Below, piece by piece: positions 47,851-59,218 of a stretch of 64,000 bases of DNA (within the stretch, counting starts at the first letter, position 1; the number at the start of each line of letters is the position of its first letter). The translations under genes and the position numbers were made by a program. This DNA is from Cladorhizidae sp. MBARI D1340-BT2 (taxonomy: Eukaryota; Porifera; Demospongiae; Poecilosclerida; Cladorhizidae), in the NCBI GenBank assembly GCA_028752905.1, contig JAQNBH010000009.1, forward strand, positions 30,052,976 through 30,116,975, read 5' to 3'. The notes beneath the pieces were generated by a model. That model did not search any database. It was not told the origin of the DNA and was given only the letters and a program-made list of their open reading frames with translations.

Positions 47851-50845
47851 CTCGTGTTTGACCTTCTGTGTCACTTGCTCTCTTACAACACCAGGGCCTT
47901 GTGTGTAGCAGCTACTTGCAGTTCTGTTCGTTTCTTCACAACATATTGAGCAATGCCTTCCTCAATCAACTTCAAAGTTTATTGCACATTTAACCAGTCC
48001 TTTGGATGATAAACAAAAGTTTAGTTTCTTCTTTGTAGTTAGTGGCTACCTGAAGTCCAGTACTTAATGAAATATTGTCTGCAAGGCAACAACTTCACAA
48101 TCCTAATAATAGCTGCTAAAATCTGTCATAAAGTGTCATGGTAGTGGAATCTGGTAGTTGGACATTTTCCGAGAGAAATCTCGAGGTACACCTATTTCAT
48201 GGTACAAGGGTTCATACAGAATTACTGAATACAAGTTGTTAAAAGAGATCTGAAAATTCCTGCCAAAGTCACTGGCGGTGTAGAGGTCAAAGTTTTTACT
48301 AAGAATTAATACAATGAACCAGTAGAGGGGAAGTTCCTCTATGTTACTGTAAACATCGCTCCAGTCATGAGAGAGAGGACAGATTTGGTTCACAAATTTC
48401 TTAGCAGGTTGTTAATTTTGCAACCAAAAAATCGCTAAATTCGCAAGACTTTATACCCCCTAAAACCACTCCCTCCTACATTGCTGCCACATTGGGTCAG
48501 GAAACTCACGTGGTGGACAACTAGCCAGCTAACCAAAATAACAACCCCACATGAGTCTTAGCATCCTGATGAAGGCTAGAGCATCTACCAAACTCATGTA
48601 ATGTTCTGGATGAATTGGTATTCGGTGTACGGTGCAAGTTTCTGGTACAGGATCGAAGGCAGGGATGTATATCGCAGTTCTTTTAAACATTGCGTGATTC
48701 CCCACATGGCAACCTAGAATGGGAAAGAAGACAAAACTAAAGAAGAGATGAAGTGGTTTTATCACTTGAACAATTTTTTTTTTTTGGATTAGTACTTATA
48801 ATTATCAAGGCTTTGTATAAATAATTATGGCACTCGTTTGTTATTCCCCCGCCACCAATCTTTTGAATGAATCGAATGTTATTCTTATTCTACCTCCACC
48901 AATGGTTTGGTTTTGAATGTCCAGATCGAAAATAAATTTTCTGAACTTGTCAAACCTTATCCCAGATAAGGCTGCTAGCGTCAATTTCCTTCAATAGCAG
49001 GGGGGACTCCACAAACCCCGTTATTGCAGCAACAACCACGCAATGACTTTTGAACTTCTTGACAAAGGAGACAGATGGAGGTGTCACCGTCGAGGCTGTT
49101 GAGAGCAGAAGGGGTTGCGAGTAGGTACGTGACTTGAGAATTATAAGCTGACTTATAGAAAGATTATCATATTTATTTATTGCCGGTCGAGCTTACTACT
49201 ATCAAATTTTCCGATCATGAACTTGACATTGATTTGTAATTGACATTGATTTGTAATTTAGTCACAGCTGAATAACAAAAAAGTGCCATAATTATTATCG
49301 CAATGAACTATTGGGTACAGAGGAACTTGCTAATTTGTGAGAAGTAGATGTGATTTACAGAACCTCTTTGTTGTCATGTCTTAAAGTGCAAACAGGATAG
49401 AATGTTGGTATTTGTAGAATGTGGCATTTGTTCTGAATACTTATGTTATCTGAATGCCAATGATTTGGATAAAGATTAATATACCAAGAGGTGTCAATTA
49501 TTTTTCTTATTCCACTCTGCTCCTTCGCACTCATGTCACAACTGTATTTTCCATTCTTAAGGAAATATTCGATCTTCCGCAGATATACTGCAGGGTCCTT
49601 CTCTGTCCTCACCATCACAATTCAGCTCCACACGAGGGACAAATTTGGCAGCTGACTTTATTTATGCGTGGTTTATTAATTTTGTGAGGCTGCGCTTGCA
49701 CGGTGTAGCTAAAGGGACAAATATTGCAGTGGGACTAATATGGCATGACACCGGCTTGTGGCGGGCCCTTCTCTTGAGATGAATCTTTGGAGTGGTGTGT
49801 ATAAAAATTATGATAACTTCATAATTTAATAACCAAATCTTCTGAAACTTTACAAAGTGTAACATTCACTGTTTAACTATAGTATGAGTAAGTTAAATAA
49901 TAATAAGAAATAAATATAAATAAAAATACAGTCAGGGTCCCCCTTAATACAACAAGATAAAAAACACAAACCGGAAATAAAAATAGCCATTGTCACAACA
50001 AGGGTACACACCTGTCCCTATCTACAATAAAAATTATTCTGCATACTCCTCTTCCTCTCCTCAAGGTAGACCCCAAAAAGCTGAAAACAAGCAGGACACT
50101 CAGGCACAAGGGACACAAAAGAAACCAGAACCTAAAACCAACAAACCAATCCAACAAATCAACCCAAGAAGCATATAAAAGGATATCTACAAAACACACA
50201 TTTACTAAGGCACACACCGCCATAAGTGTGTACCCCAAAATGAAGAAGTCTCTCATGAATTTAAATGAATTAAGAGATTAAAATAACATCATAGATTAAA
50301 ATATTATCAAGTGTAATGCATCTTTCTCTCTTGAAAGAGAAAGTACTCCAGTTTCATCATATCAGTAATCACCTACTAGCCATAACCCTCCCTTCCCCTA
50401 GGGAATGTATATCCTCAGTTTATCAGTTTATCACTTTCTAAGTTTTTTTTCCTTCTTTCTGTTCTAGCCCAAACAAAACCTGCACCATCATGCATCATCC
50501 ACATTCCAATGCAACACTCTGTAATACACACAACACCCACTTACTATATATAGCATCACTCACACCATCCACCATGCAATCACAAAAGTGTGAATATATG
50601 CTTACCTCTCTTTATAACCACCAACAAGCATTGAGTACCTCATTCTTAGCATAGACAAAGATACCTCCAAATATTTGCCAATTAAAAATATATTGATCTC
50701 GCCGTCAAATAACTTTTTGAAGACAACCATATTTACATCAATAAGTCCTCTACCATGTCCCGCCATTGCTCAGCATTGAAGACTCTCTCCCTGGGGAGCA
50801 GGAGGATATCTGGAGGAGCAGGAGGATAGCTAGAGGTTGGACGCA
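47851..50845. other. No gene recognised (3 kb)
   Basis: Several minus-strand ORFs (48136-48393, 48529-48765, 49355-49618) and one plus-strand Gln/Pro/Lys-rich ORF (49990-50178) are open but carry no motif I know. CTGATGAAGGCTAGAGCATC occurs at 48566. The right end borders the inverted-repeat segment. Confidence 0.45.
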
Positions 50846-53385
50846 CCAACACAGGACAGATTACCACTCCACCACAGGTGGCCCCTCCCACTGCTCCCCT
50901 TCTATATACCACACTATCACTCATTCAGAGGCAAGAAGAAGATAATCACGTTTCGGATTATCTCCATCAACACAGTAAACACCAAGTTGATACACGCACG
51001 TACAACACTAACACTACCACCCTTAGCTATAAATACACTAGAGAATTTCTAATTCTAGGAAGGATACTCTGCGCCAATCCAGAAAAGCCTCCCAAAAGAA
51101 CTGGATGACAAATAAACAAACACAATAGACAGCTTCCTCTAGCACAGAGATTTGCAGACTACAGAGAAAATCCATATGCCTACATTGGAGGATATGTTCT
51201 TTCAACTGGGTAGTGTGGTAATCCCTTGGTTTCAGGCTCCAGCCTACAGTTCATAATTAACAATGATTGTATCCTCGGGTTGGCTGTCCCCCACTCCCCC
51301 ACAGAGTGCCATGGCTGGAACCAAACCAGACATAATCCCTGCCCAGTATACCATAACCATGCCCCTAGATATAATCCCTGCCCAGTATACCATAACCAGG
51401 CCCCTAGACATAATCCCTGCCCAGTGTACCATAACCAGGCCCCTAGACAAAATCCCTGCCCAGTATATACCATAACCCAGACCCTAGACATAATCACTTC
51501 CCAGTATACCATAACCAGGCCCCTAGACATAATCCCTGCCCAGTATACCATAACCCAGCCCCTAGACATAATCCCTGCCCAGTATAACATAACCAGACCC
51601 CTAGACATAATCCTTGCCCAGTATACCATAACCCAGCCCCTAGACATAATACCTGCCCAGTATACCATAACCAGGCCCCTATACATAATCCCTGATGAGA
51701 ACACCATCGATGAAGAAGGCGTTGATGCCCAGTATACCATAACCAGGCCCCTAGACATAATCCCTTCCTAATATACCGTAACCAGGCCCCTATACATAAT
51801 CCCTGCCCAGTATACCATAACCAGGCCCCTAGACATAATCCCTGCCCAGTATACCATAACCAGGCCCCTAGACATAATCCCCTCCGAGTATACAATAATA
51901 CCTGCCTACCATAACAGAACTAAGCTGGACATGATTGACTCCCTCCAAACTCACCAAACCTCAAACCCTCTCCAAACCCTTCATAACACAACAGGCAGGA
52001 CCCTCACACTATATGGCCTGTTGATGTTTTTTGGTTGTAATTTTTTGGGGGTGTAGGGGAGTTTACTGGTAGAGGAGGTGCCAAAAAACTGCCCCCCACA
52101 ACTAATTGAACCAAATAGGCCCACAACACAACACCACAAAAAAACATTCCTTCATAGTAAACCATCACATTAGGAACACTCCAACGGAAAGAAACTAAAA
52201 TACAGAACAAGGATTGAAATTTTGCATCACACCAAACAAACCCTTCAGATTATTCCCCCATATTTCACATTAGATGGCTAAGATTATTTTAGAAGACAAT
52301 CAGTAGGCTTCACAAGACACCCATGGTCCCTAAAAGCAATAGCAACCCCAAAGGGCAGTAAAATGTACGAAAATATTTTGAAATAGCAAGAGAAAGACAA
52401 GTAACCCGACTGAACATAAGTCCAGCATGTCTGCCAAGTATAACAAGACCTTTCAACCTTAGCTAATGATAGATCAATAATTAAAAAATCAGTTGACAAA
52501 GGTTCATGCATAGTGGTAGGAGACACAGAAAACTAGATAAAAACAATATAGTAGACACAAATCTTAATAAAGAAATAATGCATGATTACACACCTTTTCC
52601 GGGGACATATCTTTGTCCGACACCTCCTGTTCTACAAGCAGAAGATGTTGAAAAGCTATCATGAAGCACATTATGGAAGAAGTGAGTAGATTCAGATGTG
52701 TTACGGGTCATGATCTCTTGAGTTCTTTGGTAGCTGGGCTTTAACTGGTTTTTAAGTCATAGCTTCACTACTAGATAGCATTTGCAATCTTTTTTTTCAA
52801 AGTAAGCTGTGCCATAAGTAGGCATTAGCAAACCCTAGATCTTTAGTCAGTCTTTGTGTGCAAGGCTTTAACTAAGTAGGGTATTCTAAATCTACAAAGG
52901 TCAGTAGTTGATCTTTACCTAGACTAGACTAGTCAATTGCTTGTGTGTCAGCAGTCTCTAACTGGTATTATTGCAACATAGAGTTTATTTTTTCACAGTT
53001 AACAGATTATTATAAAATTGTACATAATGGAGGGGGGAAAAGTTGCTAGAGGGCTATATTCGTAAGGTTATTCGAACATGCTGATTGGCAACAAATAAGA
53101 AGTAAGCAGGATTTTGGTGATGACACCTCGGCCACCAATTAACCCTTGCAAGATTTATACCAACCTGTATCTAGCTGTCTAGCCAACATTTCACCAATCT
53201 GTTGACAAACATTCTTATTTGGAGAGGGCTAGTAATGTTGTGCATGTTATGCATCGAAAAGAAGTAACTTTATTGGACATGTGATTGTGTATTTGTTTCA
53301 CTTCAGCCATTTAAGAAGGGAATGTTCTTCTTTGGAGAATCATCAGAGGGAATTAACTCAACTGTGTGCCACCTCTGGAAAGCAA
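50846..53385 (-). repeat. Inverted dispersed segment, copy 2 (~2.5 kb)
   Basis: Reverse complement of 5989-8260, longer mainly because of more minisatellite units. Ends at ACACAGGACAG (left) and GCCACCTCTGGAAAGC (right). A plus-strand ORF (53281-53556) crosses the right boundary, so it is not part of the shared unit. The 68-codon ORF shared with copy 1 is at 52004-52210 minus. Confidence 0.87.
51310..51905 (-). repeat. 39-bp minisatellite (about 14-15 units)
   Basis: Same unit as at 7440-7765 in reverse orientation (CATAATCCCTGCCCAGTATA then CCATAACCAGGCCCCTAGA). One spot (51693-51730) holds a foreign ~36-base piece, GATGAGAACACCATCGATGA and the following AGAAGGCGTTGATGCC. Long ORFs on both strands here arise from the 39-base period. 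Confidence 0.92.
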
Positions 53386-53619
53386 GTTGGCTCTGGCAAT
53401 TCCCCCAGTGCCCCTCAGCCTTCTTCAGTGCCATCACAAGGTTCAAAGAAGTTACCATCCCATTGCTACAATAACCTTAGTTACAGACCACCTGTTTTTA
53501 GACTAGTGATTGGAAGACAGTCACTCAAAAGTGGGACTGCTAAAATAAATTTTTGACAATTTCTCCAATTTAGAGGGAATTTTTTAATTTTTTTTGGTGG
53601 CATCGTTCAGTGTGTGTAG

Positions 53620-53870
53620 AGGAGACTTGCTGCTTTCTTTTTCTTTCCTTATATACTTTTTTGGGGACTTTTTGGTTCTTGTATTTTTCTCCTTTTTCCC
53701 CCCTTCTTCCCCCCCCCCCCCCCCCTATCTTTCAAGATTTCTTCACTGTGAGCATCACCCATTTCTCGTCCTATGGGTGGACTAAGAAATAATTTTCGGC
53801 CACTTTAAAGATTTCTCTCCTCCTTCCCCTTCACCTCCTCCCCTTCTAGCAAACTATCGTATTAGTAACT
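53620..53870 (+). repeat. Polypyrimidine stretch with a run of 17 C
   Basis: T- and C-rich sequence with an uninterrupted C run at 53709-53725. Assembly errors are likely at such a homopolymer. Confidence 0.75.
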
Positions 53871-53968
53871 TGGTCCTGACGGCTTAGCTTGTTGATTGAT
53901 GATTGATTGTTTGGTACTTACAGGACCACCCTGACCATGAGGAACTCTATCTAAGGCATCTGCTCAAT

Positions 53969-54390
53969 GGGATGTCCGAGTACAAAAAAAATTCTGAAAG
54001 AGATAAGATTTCGGTTGCTCTGTAACTAAACCATAATATATTGTGTGTTGAGCTCATCATTTGTGATATACAGAGGGAGGCCACTTAGTTACTTAACATG
54101 TCTGGCAATCAGACGCTTCAAGAAGCTCCTCCGTTGGAATTGCAGCCTATATTAAAGTCCTTTTTCCATTTTAATGGAAAATGGGAAAATTTGTGAGCAC
54201 ATGTGTCCAAAGGATAGAGTACCATTCGCGTAATGAGGAACATCATCCAGAAGTTTCAATTAGCTCTTCAAACTCCTCCAATTAGCACTTCTCACAAATG
54301 AGCTGAACTACTTTACAATATATTATGGTTTAGTTACAGAGCAACCGAATTCTTATCTCTTTCAGAATTTTTTTTGTACTCGGACATCCC
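53969..54390. mobile_element. MITE with long, nearly perfect terminal inverted repeats
   Basis: A 422-bp element whose first 76 bases (GGGATGTCCGAGTACAAAAA... to 54044) and last 76 bases (54315 to ...TTTTTGTACTCGGACATCCC) are reverse complements with one mismatch seen (GATTTCGG against GAATTCGG); weaker complementarity continues inwards around TTGAGCTCA. There is no ORF. Flanks contain GCATCTGCT...AGCAGGTGC, also complementary but offset by four bases, so the exact end and target duplication are uncertain. Confidence 0.85.
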
Positions 54391-55095
54391 AGCAGGTGCA
54401 GGAATCGATCAGAAAAGTATCAGGAGAGCAAACGAAAATGTGCAGAGGGTACTGGATGTTCAGGATAGTGTGCAGAAAAGTGCCATTCGATCTTGTTATA
54501 ATTATTGGTACTTATTATAAAACGCAAAACTAAGAGTGCATTATACATTTTTGGAGCTCAAAATCTCTAAATTGCACATTGTAGCAATATGGTATATTAT
54601 TTTCCAAATTCTTATATACTAAAATATAAACATGGTTTTTGGTGTAAGCCTTCAGCTAAAGATGCATATACCTTGAATGTGCTGCTTGTAGTTATGATTT
54701 CTATGTATGATGTTTGTGTACTTATGTAGATATGTACTCCCCACAACTTATGGTATCAATACAAGTGTCCAGTCTCCAACAAAGCAACAGTGTTGATGTT
54801 CTACCGAACAGCTAGGGGTTCCATAGCCATCAATAATGCAAAACATGAGAATGAGCAGGAGCTTTTCTACGAAAACATCTCACTCACTATGTCTCCTGAA
54901 GACATACAATATAATTTGGAGAAGCATGTGGCAGATGTAAGAACAATACTGACTGGCAAACATAAATATATGACATGGAATTGCTGACACTTTTTTGTAA
55001 CAAAAAATGGGGGACAAATAGTTTAATGAAAATGTTTGATGCACTCCCCAAAAATCATGTTACAGATCCGTTTTATTTTGTAATCACATAGGTAC

Positions 55096-56193
55096 ATATG
55101 AGAAGATACGGTTGAAGAAGCTAAAGCGAAGCATAAAGCTTATTTCGATTCCAAGCCAAAAAGAGGCTAATAGGTTTGTTTTTATGAATTAATGTGTACC
55201 TTTAATGTGTGCCTTTATATAAGCTGAATCAAATTGGAGTCCTACTGAGAAAAAATCGAAAGGCTAAGAATAATAAAATTTTCTGGATAGATGTATTTCC
55301 GAGTTTTGATAAATGTTAGAATGTCCTTGTCTGTTTTTTGTGGTATATTTTTTATCTGTCACTCGACCTTTACTGGATGGTTTTAATTTTATATTACTAA
55401 CCTGTTGACTATCATAGGTGATTGTGTCCTTAAAAGAGGAATGCAAGGAAGGTATCCATAAAAGGAGACAGGCTGGTCCATGACTAGTTGGAACCCTATG
55501 TAATTGTCTATGTCTCACCCAAAGGACTCTGCACACTGCAGGATAACAACCAAAACATTATGAAGGTTAAAGTTAATGTCGGGCTCTTGAAGCCTTACTT
55601 AACTAGATAGATGCCAGTTCAACATGAGATACCTTCATCCATCCTGTCACACAACACCAGTTCGAACAACCCTGGACCATCTGATGAGTTGAGTTATACA
55701 GCTTCCCCTGGGAGTCCAGAGAAGAGGCAGTGCCTAATCATTAGACAGACTAAGAAAGATAGTCCAGTCCTCCCACCACCTGATAGAAACACACCTGTCT
55801 CTAGTGAGCCAACACCAGATTGTGTTGTAACCAGTGTTACACAAGTTGTGCCTAGAATGCTTGGAAAACACTTGCCTTGCAAACCACCTGTCCATTACAG
55901 AAAATTCCCTGATGACTTTAAAAAAATTCTGCTGTCTGAAGCATGGCTAGAGGACACACACATAGATGAGGCGCACAGGCTCTACTTCACAATCAGTTTC
56001 CAAATATGGGTGGCTTCCAGTCCATTGGGTATGTGGCACCAGGAAGTGGAGGCTCAATAACTTGAACTCCGTTCGGGATTATATCCAAATCATGAATACT
56101 GGTGGCCACTGGGTCTGTGTGTCCAGCATAGGAATGCCCAAGGGGACTGTGCGGGTGTATGACAGCCTCTATACAAGAACCAGTAAGAAATAA
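55096..56193 (+). pseudogene. Ginger-like transposase: integrase C-terminus and first half of a Ulp1 (C48) protease
   Basis: The sequence starts with EEAKAKHKAYFDSKPK (55106-55165) and, after a gap, KRNARK and LEPYVIVYVSPKGLCTLQ through VKVNVGLLKPYLTR (55430-55610), an integrase-type GPY/F-like C-terminal domain. A Ser/Pro-rich linker (55611-55850) follows. Then comes the first half of a Ulp1 cysteine protease: EAWLEDTHIDEAHRLYF (55938), a frameshift near 55990, NTGGHWVCVSSIG with the catalytic His (56107-56109) and VYDSL with the catalytic Asp (56161-56163). The catalytic Cys half is at 59217-59640, beyond an inserted LTR element. Ginger-type cut-and-paste elements are known to join integrase-like transposases to Ulp1-type domains, which is my basis for the name; the DDE core was not found upstream. 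Internal stops at the conserved Trp position (about 55486) and at 55608 confirm decay. Confidence 0.65.
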
Positions 56194-56933
56194 CCTGAAT
56201 GATAATAGTTTATATGCTATACTTTAAAAAAAATTACACATTCTGATTAGGTGGATCAAGAATTAATTGTTGTCAATTTCCAACAACTTTTATGACATGC
56301 ATTGGAAATTGAATAATGTCATTCAAACAGTGTTGTTTTATTTTAATCCTCTCAATTAAAAAATTGGGCTCCTTGATAACTACAGCTGTGAGCTTAGAAA
56401 TCTATACTCTATTTTTTACTTACATAGTATCTCAACTCAAGCATCACATTAAGAACCAGGGCCTTGCAAGAGTGTCAATTTCACCTAAATATGATTCACA
56501 GCTCAATATTAATGGCAAGATGCCAATGTATGGTACAACAATGAACCCACTAAAATAGGTACAGTACATGTTATCATTCAATCAATTCTTGGAAATAAAT
56601 AGTAGTTATACACTACAAACAATTAATAGTTGTTTCGTTTGTTTGTTCTTACTGTTGTTGGATCATTGCAGAACTGGATACACTAAAATGCCTGGCATGG
56701 ATGGAATTATATCAAGGAAACCACTGTCAGAAACCTTTCTGACTAATGAATACCAACCACAACCGCCTGTTCAACAACACAAGCAGAAAGTACATCAGGA
56801 TACACAACCACAAACCACACAGAATAGACATAGCCACTCGTTCTCACCAGTAGTCCTGGAAGACCTTCGAAAGTATTCTATAGATACAGCACGGACAACC
56901 GCAAGTATTCTGATTGGTCACCAGGAAAGGGAG
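56194..56933 (+). other. Intervening 740 bp between Ulp1 half and LTR, origin unclear
   Basis: No named gene. The ORFs at 56316-56558 and 56568-56972 have no motif I recognise; an acceptor-like TCATTGCAG at about 56671 precedes a readable Gln/Pro-rich stretch. It may be an intron or flank of the Ginger-like gene or part of another insertion. Confidence 0.35.
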
Positions 56934-57251
56934 TGTCCGGAAAAACAGCTCGGAATGATAAAAGACAGCTGAACAAACTAGAACATAGAGAAAAAGCCAG
57001 ATAGACTTATTTATAAGCTATAGTGTGTGCATGTAGCCTGAGTATTCGAAAGTGCATATATATTCGTTGTTGTAAGAACCACTTTGTGTATGAGCATATC
57101 TATACTCGGGGAAGGGAGGCTGCTAGGATTTAGCAGTAGGTCTACAATTGGATTGTGGGCATCAATCAGTGTGATTCTGAGACTTAGGTTACTTGGTGTC
57201 TGGATAGACAAAGTAGAACCTAGGTGGAGCTTAGGAGAGATTCACATGACA
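56934..57251 (+). repeat. 5' LTR of the 56.9-59.2 kb Gypsy-type element
   Basis: The 3' end of the LTR (...ACATGACA, 57251) is firm because the primer site starts two bases later and the last ~110 bases recur at 59103-59218. The 5' end is inferred from TGTCCGG at 56934, which mirrors the GACA end. A TATA-like TTATTTATAAG is at about 57008. No matching target duplication was found outside the LTRs. Confidence 0.7.
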
Positions 57252-57253
57252 AC

Positions 57254-57270
57254 TAGTGGCAGCGGTGGGA
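57254..57270 (+). other. Primer binding site, tRNA-Leu type
   Basis: TAGTGGCAGCGGTGGGA, the same site as in the minus-strand element, two bases after the LTR end; the second base of the expected TGG is changed to A. Confidence 0.75.
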
Positions 57271-57498
57271 TTCTCATAGTGAAAGGGAATCCTAGGAATG
57301 TGAATTTGTTCTGTTGTATCTATATTTTCCCCCCCTTCTAAGAGAGTTGTGTAACAGCTAGACAGGGACAACTCAGGTGATCACTACCTTGGAGTTTGAA
57401 AACCAGACCCTCTACTCGAGCTAGGTTGTTAGTTCTATTAATTTCTCATTTTGTCGTTCGATCGTTTGGGGAGACACGGTTCGAGACTGACATCTAAG

Positions 57499-59142
57499 AT
57501 GACAGATGAGTCGAGAGAACGTCATACCCGTACAACCCACTCAAATGAGACCCCTGAGCTTCCACGTCTGACTGGTCCCCGCTACCAAGAGAGAAACATG
57601 GACACCTCAGCCGTAATTTCAGACGTGTTGACCCAAATGATACTGATGGACCAGCAGAGGGCAGAGAGGGAAGAGAGGAGAGCGGCCGAACAGCACGCAC
57701 GTTTATGTGAACTGTTGAGAGAAACAGGGAGAGCGGAGAGAGCGATACCAACGGTTCCAAAGCCTAAACTTGTTCTACAAAAGTTCCAGGAGGGCTCTGA
57801 TGACATGGGGGCTTTCCTGGATATCTTTGAGGTAACGGCAAGAGCAGGGGAGTGGCCATGAGAAAAGTGGGCTCTGTATCTCAGAGGAGCATTCACAGGA
57901 GCGGGAATGATGGCGGTTTCACGATTGACAGCGGACCAGCAAGAAGATTACGTCGAAGTAAAAGAGACGTTGCTGGCCCAGTATCAAATCTCCACCGACA
58001 CCTACCGGAGGAAGGTGTTCGATCAGTCGTTGGATCTCAACAACCCAGATACTTGGTCGAGGTCATACCGTCAGTGGTTCGATCAATGGCTACAGTCCAA
58101 CCCCAGGAATACACGGAATGCTGTGCTAATTGAGTTGACTCTGGGTAAACTCCCTAGGTGGCTCGAATACCAGATGAGAAACCTGGATTATGATACTCAT
58201 GAGGAGTTATGTGAGTCGATTGTGAGACACCTAGCAAACTAATCATACACAAGCAGAGATACAGGAGGGCAGCCAACTCGTCAGGTGGGGGCGGATCGAC
58301 CTACAGGAGGGCAGCCGACTCGTCAGGTGGGGGCATATCGACCTACAGGAGGGCAGCCAACACGTCAGGTGGGGGTATTCCCGGAACAACCTTCAACGAG
58401 AAGGAGGGAGGAAAACAATTACAAACAGAGATGGAACCAAGGGGGTGGGGCATACGTGTACTCACCAGCCAAAGACCCCTCTGATGTAAGATGTTTTCGG
58501 TGCAATCAATTGGGACACATGAAGCGTGACTGCCGAGTAAAATTCGGGAATGCCCAAATTGGTTGTGAGCTGAACCAAAGAACGTCGGATAATCAGTGGA
58601 CCAGAGAGGCCCAGCTGAATGGACGAAAGATTCAGGCGTGGCTAGATATGGGATGTACCAAGTCGTTAGTACATGCCCGTTGCATGCCAAAGAACAGGAG
58701 ACTGGGGTGGAGCCTTCCATACACCACCGCCAGTGCGACCAAGACATGGTTCCCTGAAGCTGAGGTGACCTTGAACTTAGGGGGGAAGGAATATCAGCTG
58801 ACTGTGGGTGTGTCACCCCACTTACCAGTGGATATGCTGGTGGGGCAAGATGTTCCGGATCTGAAAGAGCTTCTAATGCAGGAATCAGCTAGTGCTGGGA
58901 AAGGGGAAATGAACCAAGCTATGGTAATGACCAGAGCCCAGGAGCATGAGAAAGTCATGGAGGATGAGCAATCCAAAACCCAACAAGAGAACGAGAGGGT
59001 TATGCTCACTGACCCCGAGGTCAGTGAGAAAGACGAATTAGAATCAAACTTCGAGACGCCGTTTGAGTTCGAAGATGATGTATTCAAAGCCATTTTTTTA
59101 GCAGGTGGTCTACAATTGGATTGTGGGCGTCAATCAGTGTGA
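57499..59142 (+). pseudogene. gag (SCAN-like capsid) and protease of a Gypsy-type element
   Basis: One frame runs from ATG 57499 to 59142 with only two internal stops, TGA at 57859 and TAA at 58240. In order: a charged coiled coil (57600-57740); a SCAN-like capsid region from WALYLRGAFTGAG (57869) through DYVEVKETLLAQY, YRRKVFDQSL and VLIELTLGKLPRWLEYQM (58180); a 14-residue repeat, TGGQPTRQVG plus four residues, three times (58258-58375); a zinc knuckle, CFRCNQLGHMKRDC (58492-58533); and a protease region with AWLDMGCTKSLVH (58637) and DMLVGQDVPDL (58833). The protease D-T-G is D-M-G. The frame ends by running into LTR sequence at about 59096. SCAN domains are thought to derive from gag of Gmr1-like elements, which agrees with the integrase order of the relatives. 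Confidence 0.85.
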
Positions 59143-59218
59143 TTCTGAGACTTAGGTTACCTGGTGTCTGGATAAACAAAGTAGGACCTAGGTGGAGCTT
59201 AGGAGAGATTTACTGACA
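59096..59218 (+). repeat. Truncated 3' LTR
   Basis: 59103-59218 repeats the last ~110 bases of the 5' LTR (GGTCTACAATTGGATTGTGG... to ...CTGACA). It is fused to the protease reading frame at TTTAGCAG, a word present at both parental sites, so integrase, reverse transcriptase and most of the 3' LTR were deleted between short matches. Confidence 0.83.

Noticed and set aside
53281..53556. Host exon crossing the edge of the inverted segment
   Set aside because: An acceptor-like TTCACTTCAG precedes it, but the frame joins shared and unique sequence and has no recognisable motif.
57494..57760. Minus-strand Ser-rich ORFs over the gag regions (also 58343-58816, 60772-61101 and 62281-62610)
   Set aside because: They are shadows of the plus-strand gag and protease frames, whose motifs are clear.
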